The notes: generated from the sequence alone by a model not told the origin. Positions 46,600 to 58,571 are shown, counted from the stretch's first letter. The stretch: DNA of 64,000 nucleotides from Liopterus haemorrhoidalis (GCA_963971575.1 OZ020617.1:21041403-21105402), one strand, 5' to 3'. Translations and numbers: made by a program.

Positions 46600-47645
46600 A
46601 CAAGGTGTCTCGAAAGAAATTTTATATTTAGTGGATCGATTAAAAAAAAAGTAAGCCGTATATAGAAAAAATGTTTATTAATTATTAAAATACACTTTTT
46701 GGGGATTTATTTCTTAAAAATAATATCGTCTAAATGTAGACCCTCGCGTGCTCGGCACTCATTTAATCGAACAGTAAAATTACTTATGATGTCTCGGCAG
46801 GTGAACTCAGGGATGGCTGCCATTTCGTGACGGATATTTTCTTTCAAATGCGCCAGTGAAGTCGGTTTATTGGCGTAAACTTTAGATTTAAGATAACCCC
46901 ATAGGAAAAAGTCCTAAGGGGTTAAATCTGGACTGCGTGGAGGCCAATTTATGTCACCTCTCCGGGATATCAATTTGCCTGAGAAATTTTCACGAACACG
47001 TGGCAGAGACATATTGGACGTGTGTGAAGTTGCTCCGTCCTGTTGGAACCATGTTCTTTGGTTATAGCCAGGAAAGTTTTGCAGTTCAGGTACCAAGAAG
47101 TTGTCTAACATCTCCACATAACGCTCTGAATTCACTGTAACTGCACGCCCCCTTTCGTCTTCAAAAAAGTAAGGGCCGATAATTCCTCGCGCCGACATCG
47201 TAGCCCATACGGTCACTTTAGGCGAATGTAGGGGTTTCTGATGTTTGCGTTTCGGATTCGTTGCACTCCAGTAGCGGCAGTTCTGCTTATTTACGTAGCC
47301 ATTAAGATGAAAATGAGCTTCATTAGAAAACAAAATGTTGGTAAACGTTGAAAATCGCTCAATCACCTAATTTACGAAATTAAGCCTCTGACTGGCATCT
47401 TGGGGCTTTAATTCTTGCACCAATTGAATTTTGTAGGGGTGCAGCTTTAGGTCTTTGTGCATAATGCGATGTAATGATGATCTATGCACATTTAAAGCAC
47501 TTGCGCGCTTCCAAATTGAAAGGTTCGGGTCGTCACGAACAGACTGATGGACATTCTCCACGTTTTCTACCGTTCTTGATGACCTAGGTCGCCCGGATTT
47601 TGATTTATCCAGCGTTGTACCAGTCTCTTCAAACTTTTTAACCCA
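46600..47645 (-). mobile_element. Mariner (DD41D, rosa-like) insertion, 5'-truncated
   Basis: The left limit is where the endonuclease reading stops, at acaaggtgtctcgaaagaaa. The right limit is the point at which the transposase N-terminus is cut off and endonuclease reading resumes. No matching right TIR is present, so one end is deleted together with about 100 codons of the host endonuclease. Confidence 0.65.
46705..47645 (-). pseudogene. Mariner DD41D transposase, inactive
   Basis: Minus strand reads KKFEETGTTLDKSKSGRPRS (helix-turn-helix end with GRPR), PYKIQLVQELKPQDASQR, a stop after NFVN, NEAHFHLNGYVNKQNCRYW, WFQQDGATSHTS, INWPPRSPDLTP, a stop, then DFFLWGYLKSKVYANKP and RLNECRAREGLHL. 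The second and third catalytic aspartates (WFQQD and DFFLW) are 41 residues apart, a DD41D signature. The first catalytic position reads FSNE rather than the usual FSDE, so it is lost. The first helix-turn-helix is missing. Confidence 0.8.
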
Positions 47646-50405
47646 ATGAATTTAATGAATTTCTTGATAACCACATACTAACACACTGTAAATGCGCTAA
47701 TGAAATTATTATAGGTGATATTAATATTGATATCTTAAATAACGCCTCAACCGATTATATTGATTTATTGCACAATTATGGTTTTCTTTCATGTATTAAT
47801 ATTCCAACAAGGGAAAACTCTTGCTTGGACCACATTTTTCTTAAAAGTAACTTCGATAAATCAGGCTTACTAACTATAGTACTACAATCTAAAATCTCTG
47901 ATCACTCCCCAGTATATCTACAGTTTTCTGATAACTCAACCACTCCTCTGGAACCAAATATTATTAAAGTCACACAAACTTACATAAATTTTGACAAATT
48001 AAAACAAAACTTAGGTAGCTATAAATGGGAAACGATTATCAGTGATAACATTGATATGTCCTTAAATAAATTTATTTCAGTTATTAACTCGGGAATTGAG
48101 ATCTGTTCTTATAAAAAGGTAATTAATTCTCAACAGAGAAAAATAAAACCTTGGGTAACGAACGATTTAATTTAATCCATAAATGTAAGAGATTTTTTAT
48201 ATAAGCAGACTAAACTTTTCCCCAATGTCAAACGCATTACAGAGGAGTACTTAAAATACAAGAAACCTATTCCAGTCTTGATCAAAACATTAAAAGTGCA
48301 ATATTTCAAAAAGTCAATTGATCAGGCACCAAATAATCCTAAAAAATTCTGGCAAATAGCAAACGATTCATTTAACATTTCTAAAACCAATAATGATCCT
48401 ATTGAAATTTTAATAAATAAAGATAAAGTAACAGACAAACAGAAAATTGTTAATAATTTCAATAGCTACTTGTCAGTAAACAAGAAGCATTTTTCAATAA
48501 TATTAACGCTAATCAGTCTACTTTCTTCTTAAATCCCATAACTCCTGTGGAAATAGCATCAATTATAATGTCACTAAAAAATAATTCAAGCTTTGTAAAT
48601 AACAATTTCAATTCAAATATAATAAAAACTATTCATAAACCAATTTCTTCTCCTTTGTGCAATATTTTTGACAAATGTTTCTTAAAAGGTTATTTTCCAG
48701 ATTTGCTTAAATTCTCACAAGTCCGTCCCATTTTTAAACAAGGACATAAAAATCTGTTAAGTAATTACAGACCTATTTCTATAACTTCGTACTTTTGAAA
48801 AGTTTTAGAAAAGCTCCTAAATAATAGGTTAATATCTTTTTTTGAAAAATATGACATAATTGCTAATAATCAGTATGGGTTTACCAAAAATAAAAGTGCA
48901 GAAGATGCCATTTCAGTTTTAATAGAAAATATTTACAAATCTTTAGATCTATCTAAGCCCTGCTTGGCTATTTTTTTGGATTTAACAAAAGCCTTTGATA
49001 CCGTCATCCACGATATTCTATTAAACAAACTTGAAAAATATGGTATAAGAGGTTTGGCTAGATAGTTTCTCAAAAGTTATCTCCCGTGCAGAACTCAAAC
49101 TGAGAAAACAAAAAATCTTTCAAGTACTCCATCTATTGTTACTTGTGGGGTTCCACAAGGCACAATCTTAGGCTCAATGATATCAAAGGCAAAATTTTGT
49201 CATACGCAGATGATACCGTAATCTTTATTGAAGCAGAGACATGGATTGATGCGAAAATAATTACTGAAAATAACTTAACAATTATAAAAAGTTGGATGGA
49301 TTCTAATTTTCTGTCTCTTAACTTTATAAAATCAAATTTTGTAACCTTTTCTGCAAATGTTAAAACTCAACCATTTCTTGATTGTATTAAAATCCATACT
49401 GATTATTGCTTGAAAATAAATTGTACTTGTCAATTTATAAACAGAATTAACTCTGTCAAATACCTTGGCGTGATCATAGATCAAAATATTAAATGGGACT
49501 TACATATTCACAATCTCAAAAATCGTTTACGAAAAACCATTTACGTCTATAGAAAATTAAGAGAATTTATGCCTGTTAAACTATTGCTTAATTTTTATTA
49601 TAGTCTTGTACAATCCATACTTACTTATGGCTTAATTGCATGGGGAGGTGCAGCTAATACACACTTGACAAAATTAACTACGACTCAAAACATGATTATT
49701 AAAACCATATATCGGAAACCATTTTTTTACTCGACTAAGAAATTATATTTAGAAACAAAATTAATGAATATTAGTCAATTGTATATATTAACTTTAATAA
49801 AATATATCCATAAAATGCAACTACCCATTCAACTAATATCTCATGAGTACAACACTAGAAATACTGGCCAAGCATTGTTGTATAAATCAATAAAATCAAT
49901 TGGTCAAAGAAGTTTCATTTATTTTATACCGAAAATTTACAATAACTTTAAGAAATATTTAACAGAAAATAATTTAACGCCGGTGGGTAAACATATAATA
50001 AAAGTTAAAATAAGCTAAAAATTGAATTTTACATCTAGACCAAAATAAAATAAATGAAATACTTGCGAATAAAATTTAAAATTCCAAATGCAAGTTGAAT
50101 ACTTGTTGAGTTCAACATTTATTTATTTTTTTTATGTATAATTTTTTAATATCATAAAAACTAATACTTAAATTTAGTTGTCAATAGAATAAGTACTAAT
50201 CAAACTTAAATTTATTGTAGATACCACGCGCATACCTAACAGTATTTGAGGTGTACGCCCGTATATTTGAATTTTCATTTTAGGGTGCGATTGCTCTTTA
50301 TTGTTTTCCTTTTGTACTTCATTGTACTTTTTTTTGTATCTCTTGTGTATTTGTTTTTATTATGCATAAATAAAGAGAATTAAAAAAAATAAATAAATAA
50401 AAAAA

Positions 50406-51018
<613 letters not shown>

Positions 51019-51176
51019 GGTGGGGGGTCGCCCTCGATCCAGGGGGGGCACCGCTGTGCTTAACTAACCCCCCCAACCTACACAACATGTCGCTAAGAGA
51101 CGCGCGATAAAAAAAGCGAGTTGGTGTACTTTTGCTATGCAGTCGATTGTAAATCTTTCTTATTGACAGAGCAGTT

Positions 51177-51527
51177 ATGCCTGTACTATTGAATAATATT
51201 CTGCATCGCCGTCCGACATTAGCTAGAAGTATTCAACATCTCTCTCGCGAGTGCAGTAAATCAACAAAGTTCTGTTGGTTTGTAAGATATTGTTGGTATC
51301 AAAATATAAACGGTGAAAACGTGTATGTGTGTAAAATCTGCAAAGAAGATCTAATTGAATGTGGTAGTAAAAGTCGCATAGATTTCAGTTCTTGTTGTAC
51401 CGAATACCACAGATGTCTACTATTTACTTATGATATAGATAGAATATTCAATCGCTGTGAACGTTGTGATGGTTATTTTGCTACATATACCGATCCAACA
51501 GTCTGTTTAAATTGTGAATATATATGA
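51177..51527 (+). CDS. Small Cys-rich zinc-binding protein (Polinton accessory, copy 1)
   Basis: 116 residues from ATG 51177. Visible zinc-type pairs are VCKICKE (about 57-63) and RCERCDGYFATYTDPTVCLNC near the C-terminus, with Cys pairs 12 residues apart, plus a Cys/His-rich middle (SCCTEYHRC). The C-terminal ribbon and the preceding pair match, in order and spacing, the spliced gene at 56291-56905, so I infer paralogy. The N-terminus is basic and without similarity that I recognise. Function unknown; zinc-ribbon or RING-like regulators are possible. Located upstream of the polymerase on the same strand. Confidence 0.6.
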   Translation: MPVLLNNILHRRPTLARSIQHLSRECSKSTKFCWFVRYCWYQNINGENVYVCKICKEDLIECGSKSRIDFSSCCTEYHRCLLFTYDIDRIFNRCERCDGYFATYTDPTVCLNCEYI

Positions 51528-52025
51528 TGAACCAAGAGAGAAGAAGAAGAAGAACAAAAATTACGTCCGATTAAAAAAGTCTTATTGATCGAGTAGATTT
51601 CTTTTGGAATCCGTAATTAGTTTTGTTTTTAAGTTTTATAATGTAAAAAAAACATTATTTTAAGTTATGTAATGTAAAAAACACAAATTAGTTATAAAAA
51701 TAATTTTAATAAATAACCAATGTAAAAAAACATTAATTAAGTTATTATATTTGAAATTCTAAAGTGAAATATGCTTTTAAAAAATATCTGAATACGTCCG
51801 TTTGCATACAAGATAAATGAATTATAAGCCATGTGTACAAGGTATGCCGTGAAACAGCGCCTTTTTACAAACTTAGCCTAATGCGAGCTCTCAGAACAGA
51901 CTCCTGAGACGAGGTCGACCGCCGGTAATCTTAACCAAAGCTTGTTACGCAAGCCTAAGAATTGTAAACTTCACAGGCTCGGACTTAGAATTTTTTACTA
52001 TTTTCAATTCTAAGACATAAAAACT
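51528..52025 (+). promoter_or_regulatory. Intergenic region upstream of the polymerase
   Basis: AT-rich 498 bp. aataaa at about 51709 could end the first transcript. A palindrome ttagaatt...aattctaa (51985-52013) lies 13 bp before the polymerase ATG and could form a hairpin. No clear TATA box was seen. Confidence 0.35.
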
Positions 52026-55000
52026 ATGACTGAGGCTACAGTTGCTTCTTATAGCGACGAATTAATTAAAAAAATTAAAAGTGTTCTAACGCTTATTAAA
52101 TCCTCGGATGAAGTAAACACTTGGATTAAACGTATTAATAAATCTATTAATTTAATATCGCAGTACGTTAATGCTAAAGAAGATATAAAAAATTTATCTA
52201 AGTTAGAAGCGAATTTAGCGTTGTTGATAACATATAAACAGATAATAAAAAATAATGGAGATAAAATCGGTTGCGGTATATCGATAAGGGGGAGAAAAAG
52301 ATATGGGGGTTTAATATGGCAAGATGTGAAGTCTGTATTTAAAAATAGAATAAGAACCGGAATAATAATAAATAAAAAAGGGTTCAAAGAACCTCGAACA
52401 TTTTTTGATAATGCTAAATTATTATTCGTAAATAAAATCAAGCTGGCATTAAAATCATCTATTTTAAAAGTCAACGTGATATTAAGCTGTGAATTCATAT
52501 TACCTTCGACTGAAACCTGTGACATCAAAAGTTTTAATACAGCTAATAAGGTAATAGATGCAAGCACGGATATTAATTTATGGTATGACGAAAATGTTAC
52601 AAACATTATATTAAGCGCCCTAGGTAATTTTCAACAGAAGGATTCTGGGTTCTCTCTCAGGGAAATCCTTCATTTAAAAGTAAACATTAATAATTATTCG
52701 CCGATAAGATCAACAGGATATGTGGAGTTGCCGACAGATATAAAGTTGAAAAAAGCTATTATAAATGTGAAAAATTATGATGAATATTGTTTCAAATATG
52801 CAGTTTTATCCGCGCTTTATCCAGCTCATTCGAATTCAGACCGCCCATCGTCTTACACTGAATTCTGGCAAACCTTGAAATTTGAAGGGATAGAATTTCC
52901 GGTAAAACTGAAAGATATATCAAAATTTGAAGAACAAAATAAATTATGCATCAATGTGTATACGTTAGAGCGAGCTGGGGTGAGCAAAAAAGCAAAACAT
53001 GAAGTTGTTCCAGTTCTTTTATCAACCAAAAAATATAGTAAAACCATACATCTTTTAATGGTCCATAAATTAATCGAGGGGTATAATGAAGAAAACGTGA
53101 TAAACTACGATGATCAACAAAACAACGAAATTATCGCTAAGTGTATACGAGAACCAGAAAATTACCATTTTATGTGGATCAAAAATTTAAGCAGATTATT
53201 AAATTCACAGATGTCAAAGTCTAAAAATGCTACATATTTATGCGACCGGTGTCTTAATCACTTTAAAACTGAAGAAACCTTAAATAAGCATTCACTGATT
53301 TGTTTCACTCACAATAAGGCACGAATACAATTACCTAAAGAAGGTGTAAATATTTTGAAATTTAAGAATTATAAGTATAAAGAGAAAGCCCCGTTTATAA
53401 TATACGCGGATATAGAATCAATTCTTGAAAAACTAAATGCAAAACAAAACGTGAACACGCAATATGTTCAGAAACATAAAGCGTTTAGTATAGCATACTA
53501 TTTCAAATGCTCATATGATGATGAACTATCATACTTTCAAATGTATTTCGGTGATGATTGCATCGATTGGTTTGTTGATCAACTACACAAAATCGCCATT
53601 AAAGTGGACGGTATTATGAAAAATGTTGTACCGATGCAACTTACCGTGGATGAAGAATTAGATTTTAGGAACACTACAGTGTGTCACATATGCGGTGAGA
53701 ACTTTAAAGAAGAAGAAGAAGGTTTTAGAATGGTCCGTGATCACTGTCATTTATCTGGGCGCTTTCGGGGGGGGGCTCACGCTTCTTGCAATTTGCGTTA
53801 TAAAAATACACACGGTATTTCAGTGGTATTCCATAACTTAACTTGTTACGACGCGCATTTTGTAATAAAAAATTTAGCAACGAGAATACCTGGGGCAGTT
53901 TCACTGTTACCAATCAACAAAGAACGGTATATTTCATTTACTAAACGCGTGCAAAATACAGCAATTCAATTCAGATTTATCGATTCCTTCCGTTTCATGG
54001 CTAGTAGTTTAGATAAATTAGCGTCTTATTTGAAAGATTCTGAGAAATGCATAACTAGACGCCATTGTACTTCTGAAAAGGAATTTAAATTATTAACGAG
54101 AAAGGGGGTATATCCGTATGAATATGTGGACTCTTGGGAAAAATTAAAAGATGAACAATTACCGTCTATAGAAGCATTTTATAGTTCAATAAAAAATGAC
54201 CATATCACTCAAAACGATTATGAACATGCGCAAAAAGTTTGGGGGACATTTAATATAAAAACATTAGGTGAATATGCAAATTTATACTTGAAAACTGATG
54301 TATTGTTGTTAGCAGACGTTTTTGAAAATTTTCGCGAAAATTGTTTAGACACTTACAAACTAGATGCGGCACATTATTTCACAGCCCCCGGCTTAGCATT
54401 CGATGCAGCCTTAAAATTAACAGAAATTGAATTGGAGCTTCTAACCGATATCGATAAGGTTATGATGATGGAACGAGGTATTCGTGGGGGGGTTTCTGTT
54501 TGTGTAAATAGATACGGTAAAGCTAATAATAAATATATGGGAGAATTATATAACCCCAATGCATCTGATTCATATCTAATGTATTTTGATATTAATAATT
54601 TATATGGGGCCGCTATGAGAATGGCTTTGCCTTACGCTCAATTCGAATGGGTGTCAGAATCAGAATTTAATAATATCGATATAATGAACTTATCGAGTGA
54701 CTCACATATTGGATATATTTTTGAGGTGGATCTGGACTATCCTGTGACATTGCATCACCTACATAGAGATTTACCGTTATGCCCTGAACATTTCATACCG
54801 CCGATCTCAAAACAATCAAAACTTATTCAAAATTTATATAATAAAAGAAATTACATAATACATTATGAAAATTTAAAACAGTGTTTGAATTTAGGCATGA
54901 AATTATCTCACATTCATAGAATTTTAAAATTTAAACAAAAACCCTGGCTCCGGAAATATATAGACTTGAATACTGAATTAAGAAAAAAATCAGATAACAG

Positions 55001-55805
55001 CTTTAAGAAAAATTTTTATAAGTTAATGAATAATGCTGTATTTGGTAAAATGATGGAAAATGTGAGAAAGCGGAAAGATGTCAAATTAGTAAATAAGTGG
55101 GAAGGGCGTTATGGGGCTAAAAATTATATTTCACAAGTTAATTTTCATTCTTGTGAAATATTGGATGACGATTTTATCCTTATAGAAATGTCTAAGAAAT
55201 TAATTGTATTGAATAAACCTATTTATGTGGGTTTTGCAATATTAGACTTATCGAAAATTTTGGTTTATGATTTTCATTACAATTATATTAAAAAAAATTT
55301 TAGTGAAAACGCTAAACTTTTATATACAGACACAGATAGCTTATTGTATGAATTTAAGCATATTGATATTTACCAATCGATGAAGGCACAACTTTATCGG
55401 TTCGATACATGTGATTATGCAAAAAATAATATTTTCAATATGCCTAGAGTTAATGGGAAAGAAATTGGGTTGATGAAGGATGAAAACGCTGGAAATGTGA
55501 TGGTAGAGTTTGCGGGGTTGAGATCCAAAATGTACGCCTATAAGATGTTAGATGAGTACGTAGGAAAGAGAGCAAAGGGTGTAACAGAAGGTGTTTTAAA
55601 AACAATAAGTTTTGATGATTACTACACATGTTTATTTAATCAATTAATACTTACCAAGCGTCAGTGCACTATCACTTCAAAAGAACATGATGTTTATACA
55701 ATCAAACAAAGAAAAATAGCGTTAAACCCATGCGATGATAAAAGAATTATAAATTTCCCGTACACTGATACTTTACCCTGGGGGTATAAGAAGGAACAAT
55801 TGTAA
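52026..55805 (+). CDS. PolB: Protein-primed family-B DNA polymerase
   Basis: 1259 residues. It replicates the linear element from its termini, probably using a terminal protein. A C2H2-like finger (CDRCLNHF...HSLIC, from 406) is followed by exonuclease box I, YADIESI with D462 and E464. A Cys/His module (VCHICGENF near 553, then [18 protein letters not shown]) resembles recombination endonuclease VII-type zinc folds. Exo II is TCYDAHF near 606 and Exo [16 protein letters not shown] with D758. Polymerase motif A is YFDINNLYG (D855), motif [13 protein letters not shown] (K999), and motif C YTDTDS (D1102, D1104), followed by the KxY-type SKMYAYK. The first 400 residues, which may hold the priming protein or other functions, are unassigned. 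All catalytic residues are present; the start is the first ATG after a stop-rich leader. aataaa follows within 5 bp of the stop codon. Confidence 0.95.
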   Translation: MTEATVASYSDELIKKIKSVLTLIKSSDEVNTWIKRINKSINLISQYVNAKEDIKNLSKLEANLALLITYKQIIKNNGDKIGCGISIRGRKRYGGLIWQDVKSVFKNRIRTGIIINKKGFKEPRTFFDNAKLLFVNKIKLALKSSILKVNVILSCEFILPSTETCDIKSFNTANKVIDASTDINLWYDENVTNIILSALGNFQQKDSGFSLREILHLKVNINNYSPIRSTGYVELPTDIKLKKAIINVKNYDEYCFKYAVLSALYPAHSNSDRPSSYTEFWQTLKFEGIEFPVKLKDISKFEEQNKLCINVYTLERAGVSKKAKHEVVPVLLSTKKYSKTIHLLMVHKLIEGYNEENVINYDDQQNNEIIAKCIREPENYHFMWIKNLSRLLNSQMSKSKNATYLCDRCLNHFKTEETLNKHSLICFTHNKARIQLPKEGVNILKFKNYKYKEKAPFIIYADIESILEKLNAKQNVNTQYVQKHKAFSIAYYFKCSYDDELSYFQMYFGDDCIDWFVDQLHKIAIKVDGIMKNVVPMQLTVDEELDFRNTTVCHICGENFKEEEEGFRMVRDHCHLSGRFRGGAHASCNLRYKNTHGISVVFHNLTCYDAHFVIKNLATRIPGAVSLLPINKERYISFTKRVQNTAIQFRFIDSFRFMASSLDKLASYLKDSEKCITRRHCTSEKEFKLLTRKGVYPYEYVDSWEKLKDEQLPSIEAFYSSIKNDHITQNDYEHAQKVWGTFNIKTLGEYANLYLKTDVLLLADVFENFRENCLDTYKLDAAHYFTAPGLAFDAALKLTEIELELLTDIDKVMMMERGIRGGVSVCVNRYGKANNKYMGELYNPNASDSYLMYFDINNLYGAAMRMALPYAQFEWVSESEFNNIDIMNLSSDSHIGYIFEVDLDYPVTLHHLHRDLPLCPEHFIPPISKQSKLIQNLYNKRNYIIHYENLKQCLNLGMKLSHIHRILKFKQKPWLRKYIDLNTELRKKSDNSFKKNFYKLMNNAVFGKMMENVRKRKDVKLVNKWEGRYGAKNYISQVNFHSCEILDDDFILIEMSKKLIVLNKPIYVGFAILDLSKILVYDFHYNYIKKNFSENAKLLYTDTDSLLYEFKHIDIYQSMKAQLYRFDTCDYAKNNIFNMPRVNGKEIGLMKDENAGNVMVEFAGLRSKMYAYKMLDEYVGKRAKGVTEGVLKTISFDDYYTCLFNQLILTKRQCTITSKEHDVYTIKQRKIALNPCDDKRIINFPYTDTLPWGYKKEQL

Positions 55806-56290
55806 AAATAAAAAATTTGTAAATATATTCATATATTTTATTTTGTAATATGTAATATTTTATTTTATAATATATAAAAATGTGTATATGTATATTTTAA
55901 TATGTTTTTAATATGTTATTTTTATAATATAAAAAATGTGTATATGTATATATTTTTATTTTTTCTAATATAAAAAATCATAAAAAATTAAAAATATGTT
56001 TTTATTACTTCGAATATATTAATAAATATTAAAAGTGGGTTGGGGTAGTGGTAATGACTAGACGGATCCCTAGTCTCAGCTTTCAAAAAAACGATCGAGA
56101 TGTTTGCTTCTACTGGGCATTACGCATATACAAATTATAAAAAATAAAAAACACATTTAAAAAATTATATTTTTTTAATCATATTTTTTTTAAATAATAA
56201 AATAAAAAGAATATTATAAATATACAAAATTATATATGTAGTGGAGGGGGCGGCGATGATGGGCGGGAATTGAAGGGGGAGACCAGCAAG
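55806..56290. other. Convergent intergenic region
   Basis: Lies between the ends of the polymerase and the spliced minus-strand gene. It holds two copies of aaaatgtgtatatgtatat (about 55876 and 55934), a small inverted repeat gactag...ctagtc (56055-56076) and long A/T runs suitable for transcript ends. Confidence 0.5.
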
Positions 56291-56905
56291 CTACTCCTGC
56301 CGAGTGACGTATTGATCATCTCTGTAAAAATAGAATATAAAAAATAATTTAAAACCCTCAAAAAAGGTTAAAACAATAATTTAATACTCACTCGGTAATC
56401 ACGCAACGGGGGCATACGGCTGTGGGGATTGCCAACACCAAGGAATCCCTGCAAACATCGCAACGTAAGCTAGCTAGGCTTGCTTCATCCGCTAGAAATA
56501 ATATATTTTTACATATAATTATTTATAACTTCATATATTGCTTTTTTTCTTACATGTCGCAGGGTTCATCGTCGTATGCCTGCTGTATGTCGTAGCGAAA
56601 ACGTACCCCTCTTCCAAAACTGACTGGAAGCACAGCGCGCAAAATCGGTGGTAAATTCCAACAAAATTTACCTCTCTGTAAGTGTAAATAAAACATACAC
56701 TGTTTTCATTAGAATTACCGTACCGAATTATGCTGCTATTGTACCAGTGCTGATGGTCCGACTCATACCCCTCATCATAAATTTCGCCATCATCCAAGTC
56801 ATTTTCTTCAACATTTTCATTTTCACTCCAACTATCATTGTCACTTACACTTTCACTATCACTAATTTCAATAATTGCCGCATTATTAAGTTCTTGTTGG
56901 TTCAT
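56291..56905 (-). CDS. Three-exon acidic zinc protein (Polinton accessory, copy 2)
   Basis: Exon 1 is 56905-56554, exon 2 is 56491-56392 and exon 3 is 56321-56291. Intron 1 (62 nt) has GTAAGA...TTTCTAG and intron 2 (70 nt) has GTGAGT...TTTACAG. The three exons join in frame to 483 nt, 160 residues plus stop. The N-terminus is strongly acidic with a SUMO-interacting-like IIEISDSES (about 11-19). Next is RFCALCFQS, then LRCDVCRDSLVLAIPTAVC with a final CPRC, repeating the Cys-pair spacing of the 51177 gene. A TATATATA box lies about 80 bp upstream (near 56988). Role unknown; a host-directed regulator is an inference. Without splicing, exon 1 alone reads on for only seven more codons. Confidence 0.65.
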
Positions 56906-57377
56906 TTTTTAAAAAAAAATTTTTAATAATATTTTTCACTGAAAACTAGTTGATAATAATTGAACTAAATATCATCTAACACTCGGTATATATAACTGAA
57001 GTTTACGGTTATCCCCCCGCAGGAAGATGTTTACAAAACGCATGCAGTATTAATGCTTACAATGCGTTAAGGGGGATTATCTTAATAGTGTAGGAAGAAT
57101 CTTATAAACATACTCGTACGATAGTAAAAAATGTTTATGTTGGTGTTGGAGTGATAAAAAATAAAAAACACATTTTTTCAATCATATGTATACATTTTAT
57201 TTTTTAAGATTTAAATTTTTACAAGAATATTTCTTATAAATTATAATATGTTTTTAAAAAGAACAGACAAGATATTTATAAGTTGTTTAAAAAATGCTTT
57301 ACATTTAATATGCATTATGCATATGAATATTCTTCAAAACAATTTTTTCTTCAAAACTCCCTTATATAACCTTATTT
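56906..57377 (-). promoter_or_regulatory. Promoter region and imperfect palindrome
   Basis: For the minus-strand spliced gene, a TATA-like tatatata lies near 56985-56992. Further out, 57010-57085 contains ggttatcccccc paired with gggggattatc, and aacgcat with atgcgtt, nested as a long imperfect hairpin. The rest is AT-rich and contains the 3' end of the capsid transcript. Confidence 0.4.
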
Positions 57378-58571
57378 TTATGTGTTAACAACATTTGTTA
57401 ATGGGGAATATTCAATAATTTTATCGTGTAAGATTAAGCAATAGGCAGTGGTTAGATTGGGGAAATTTTCCGATGTTTCAAATTCTAAACGAATATCAAC
57501 ACCGGTTTTAACTTTCTCACTTTGTTTCGAGCAATTAATAACCACCAAAGGCGTATCTTTAAACGCCTCCCAATTTAGTAGAGGACAACTATTGTTTTTT
57601 CCATAATAAGATTTTTGAAAATCTGTGTACATTTCGTATAGTGCAGTATACTGGTTTTTATCGAAATTTATATTTAATTTATCATAGGGGAAATGTTCAG
57701 AATTTAAATGAAGTTTTACGTCGGTAAGTTTACAATGATTAAATTTGCTTGAATCTTTTTCAGTTTTTCCCTTGATATCAGTTTGAAACGCTAAAATAAT
57801 ATATCTAGGTGTCTCGAGCGAATTTGCTGATTTAATGGGCCAAACTTGTTTAGAAGAAATCGGTAATACGGGGTACTCACATAGATCCCAACCTCTAAAT
57901 GCAATAGGTAATAGTTGATTATTATTAAGAATATTCAGTAAATTCAATTTCTCTTCATCGCTAGGATATACATGTTTGATACGCCATTGAACTTTAAATA
58001 TATTTACTTTTAATTCAGTTGCATTAATGTACACATTGTTATCGTTTCTAGCTCGAACAAGAATGATTTCCTGCTTAGCATTTATAATCACTTTATTGTA
58101 ATCTTCAGCGAAACCTAACAATAATTTTAGAGGAATTGATACTATAAATTCCCCCGTGGTTGAATTTATAATTTTTGAATTATTCCATCCAGCGGTATCG
58201 TAAACAGATTTCTCATCAGATCCGATTGAAATATATCCTTTTATGGTGCTTGTGACCCCCACGTTTCTATTTTTATCAATTTCTGTACCGAATAGTTCGT
58301 ATCTTATCTCATCAAATAGGAATGCGAAACCATTATTAGCTAATTTTACTTCCTCGGTTATTATAGAATTATCAGGATTACTAAACTTTCCTTCAATAAC
58401 AATATAACTGTCATAAGGAGTCGTATAAAGGTCTTGCTGATTTATGCAAAGTCTAATTACATCACTGGATTCATACCTTGTCGACGAAAACGGCTCATAA
58501 TTATGCCATTCAACGCGTTTAATACTGTTGTCGAATAAGATCTCACGTTTTACGTCTAATACGGAAGCCAT
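57378..58571 (-). CDS. MCP: Major capsid protein candidate (double jelly-roll)
   Basis: 397 residues with no catalytic motif, rich in beta-prone segments (for example YDSYIVIEGKFSNPDNS, YIILAFQTDIKGK, KLHLNSEHFPYDKLNINF). In insect Polintons and adintoviruses a protein of about 400-450 residues in this position, next to the minor capsid and protease genes, is the hexon-like double jelly-roll capsid protein, and this one fits by size and neighbours. I infer the fold from context rather than a diagnostic motif. The ATG overlaps the stop of the preceding 67-codon gene (TAATG). Confidence 0.7.
   Translation of the reverse strand: MASVLDVKREILFDNSIKRVEWHNYEPFSSTRYESSDVIRLCINQQDLYTTPYDSYIVIEGKFSNPDNSIITEEVKLANNGFAFLFDEIRYELFGTEIDKNRNVGVTSTIKGYISIGSDEKSVYDTAGWNNSKIINSTTGEFIVSIPLKLLLGFAEDYNKVIINAKQEIILVRARNDNNVYINATELKVNIFKVQWRIKHVYPSDEEKLNLLNILNNNQLLPIAFRGWDLCEYPVLPISSKQVWPIKSANSLETPRYIILAFQTDIKGKTEKDSSKFNHCKLTDVKLHLNSEHFPYDKLNINFDKNQYTALYEMYTDFQKSYYGKNNSCPLLNWEAFKDTPLVVINCSKQSEKVKTGVDIRLEFETSENFPNLTTAYCLILHDKIIEYSPLTNVVNT

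Larger units (their letters stand above)
46391..50018 (+). pseudogene. Retrotransposon ORF2: endonuclease and reverse transcriptase, broken
   Basis: 46391-46600 begins the endonuclease (FSIIHSNIKSVSKNFDEL). The middle of that domain is lost at the mariner site. 47650-48175 resumes with EIIIGDINIDIL and PTRENSCLDHIFL, then SDHSPVYLQF. The RT follows: FSQVRPIFKQGHK, NYRPISITSYF, ILDLTKAFDT-like LDLTKAFDTVIHDILLNK, then GVPQGTILGS. A small deletion there moves the frame to ILSYADDTVIFIEAETW (catalytic YADD) and SVKYLGVIIDQNIKWDLH. Stops at about 48174, 48530 and 48796 and in the LAR*FLKSYL segment confirm a pseudogene. Confidence 0.85.
44784..50405 (+). mobile_element. CR1/Jockey-type non-LTR retrotransposon, decayed
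   Basis: Two-ORF layout: ORF1 with a PHD finger and coiled coil, ORF2 with apurinic-like endonuclease and RT, then an A-rich 3' end (aataaagagaattaaaaaaa, about 50370-50405). The 5' limit is uncertain, and the BEL copy sits in or just before its leader. It is interrupted by a mariner (about 46600-47645) and by several indels and stops. Confidence 0.75.

Noticed and set aside
52049..52606. 185-codon minus-strand frame opposite the polymerase N-terminus
   Set aside because: Antisense shadow; the sense frame is the conserved polymerase.
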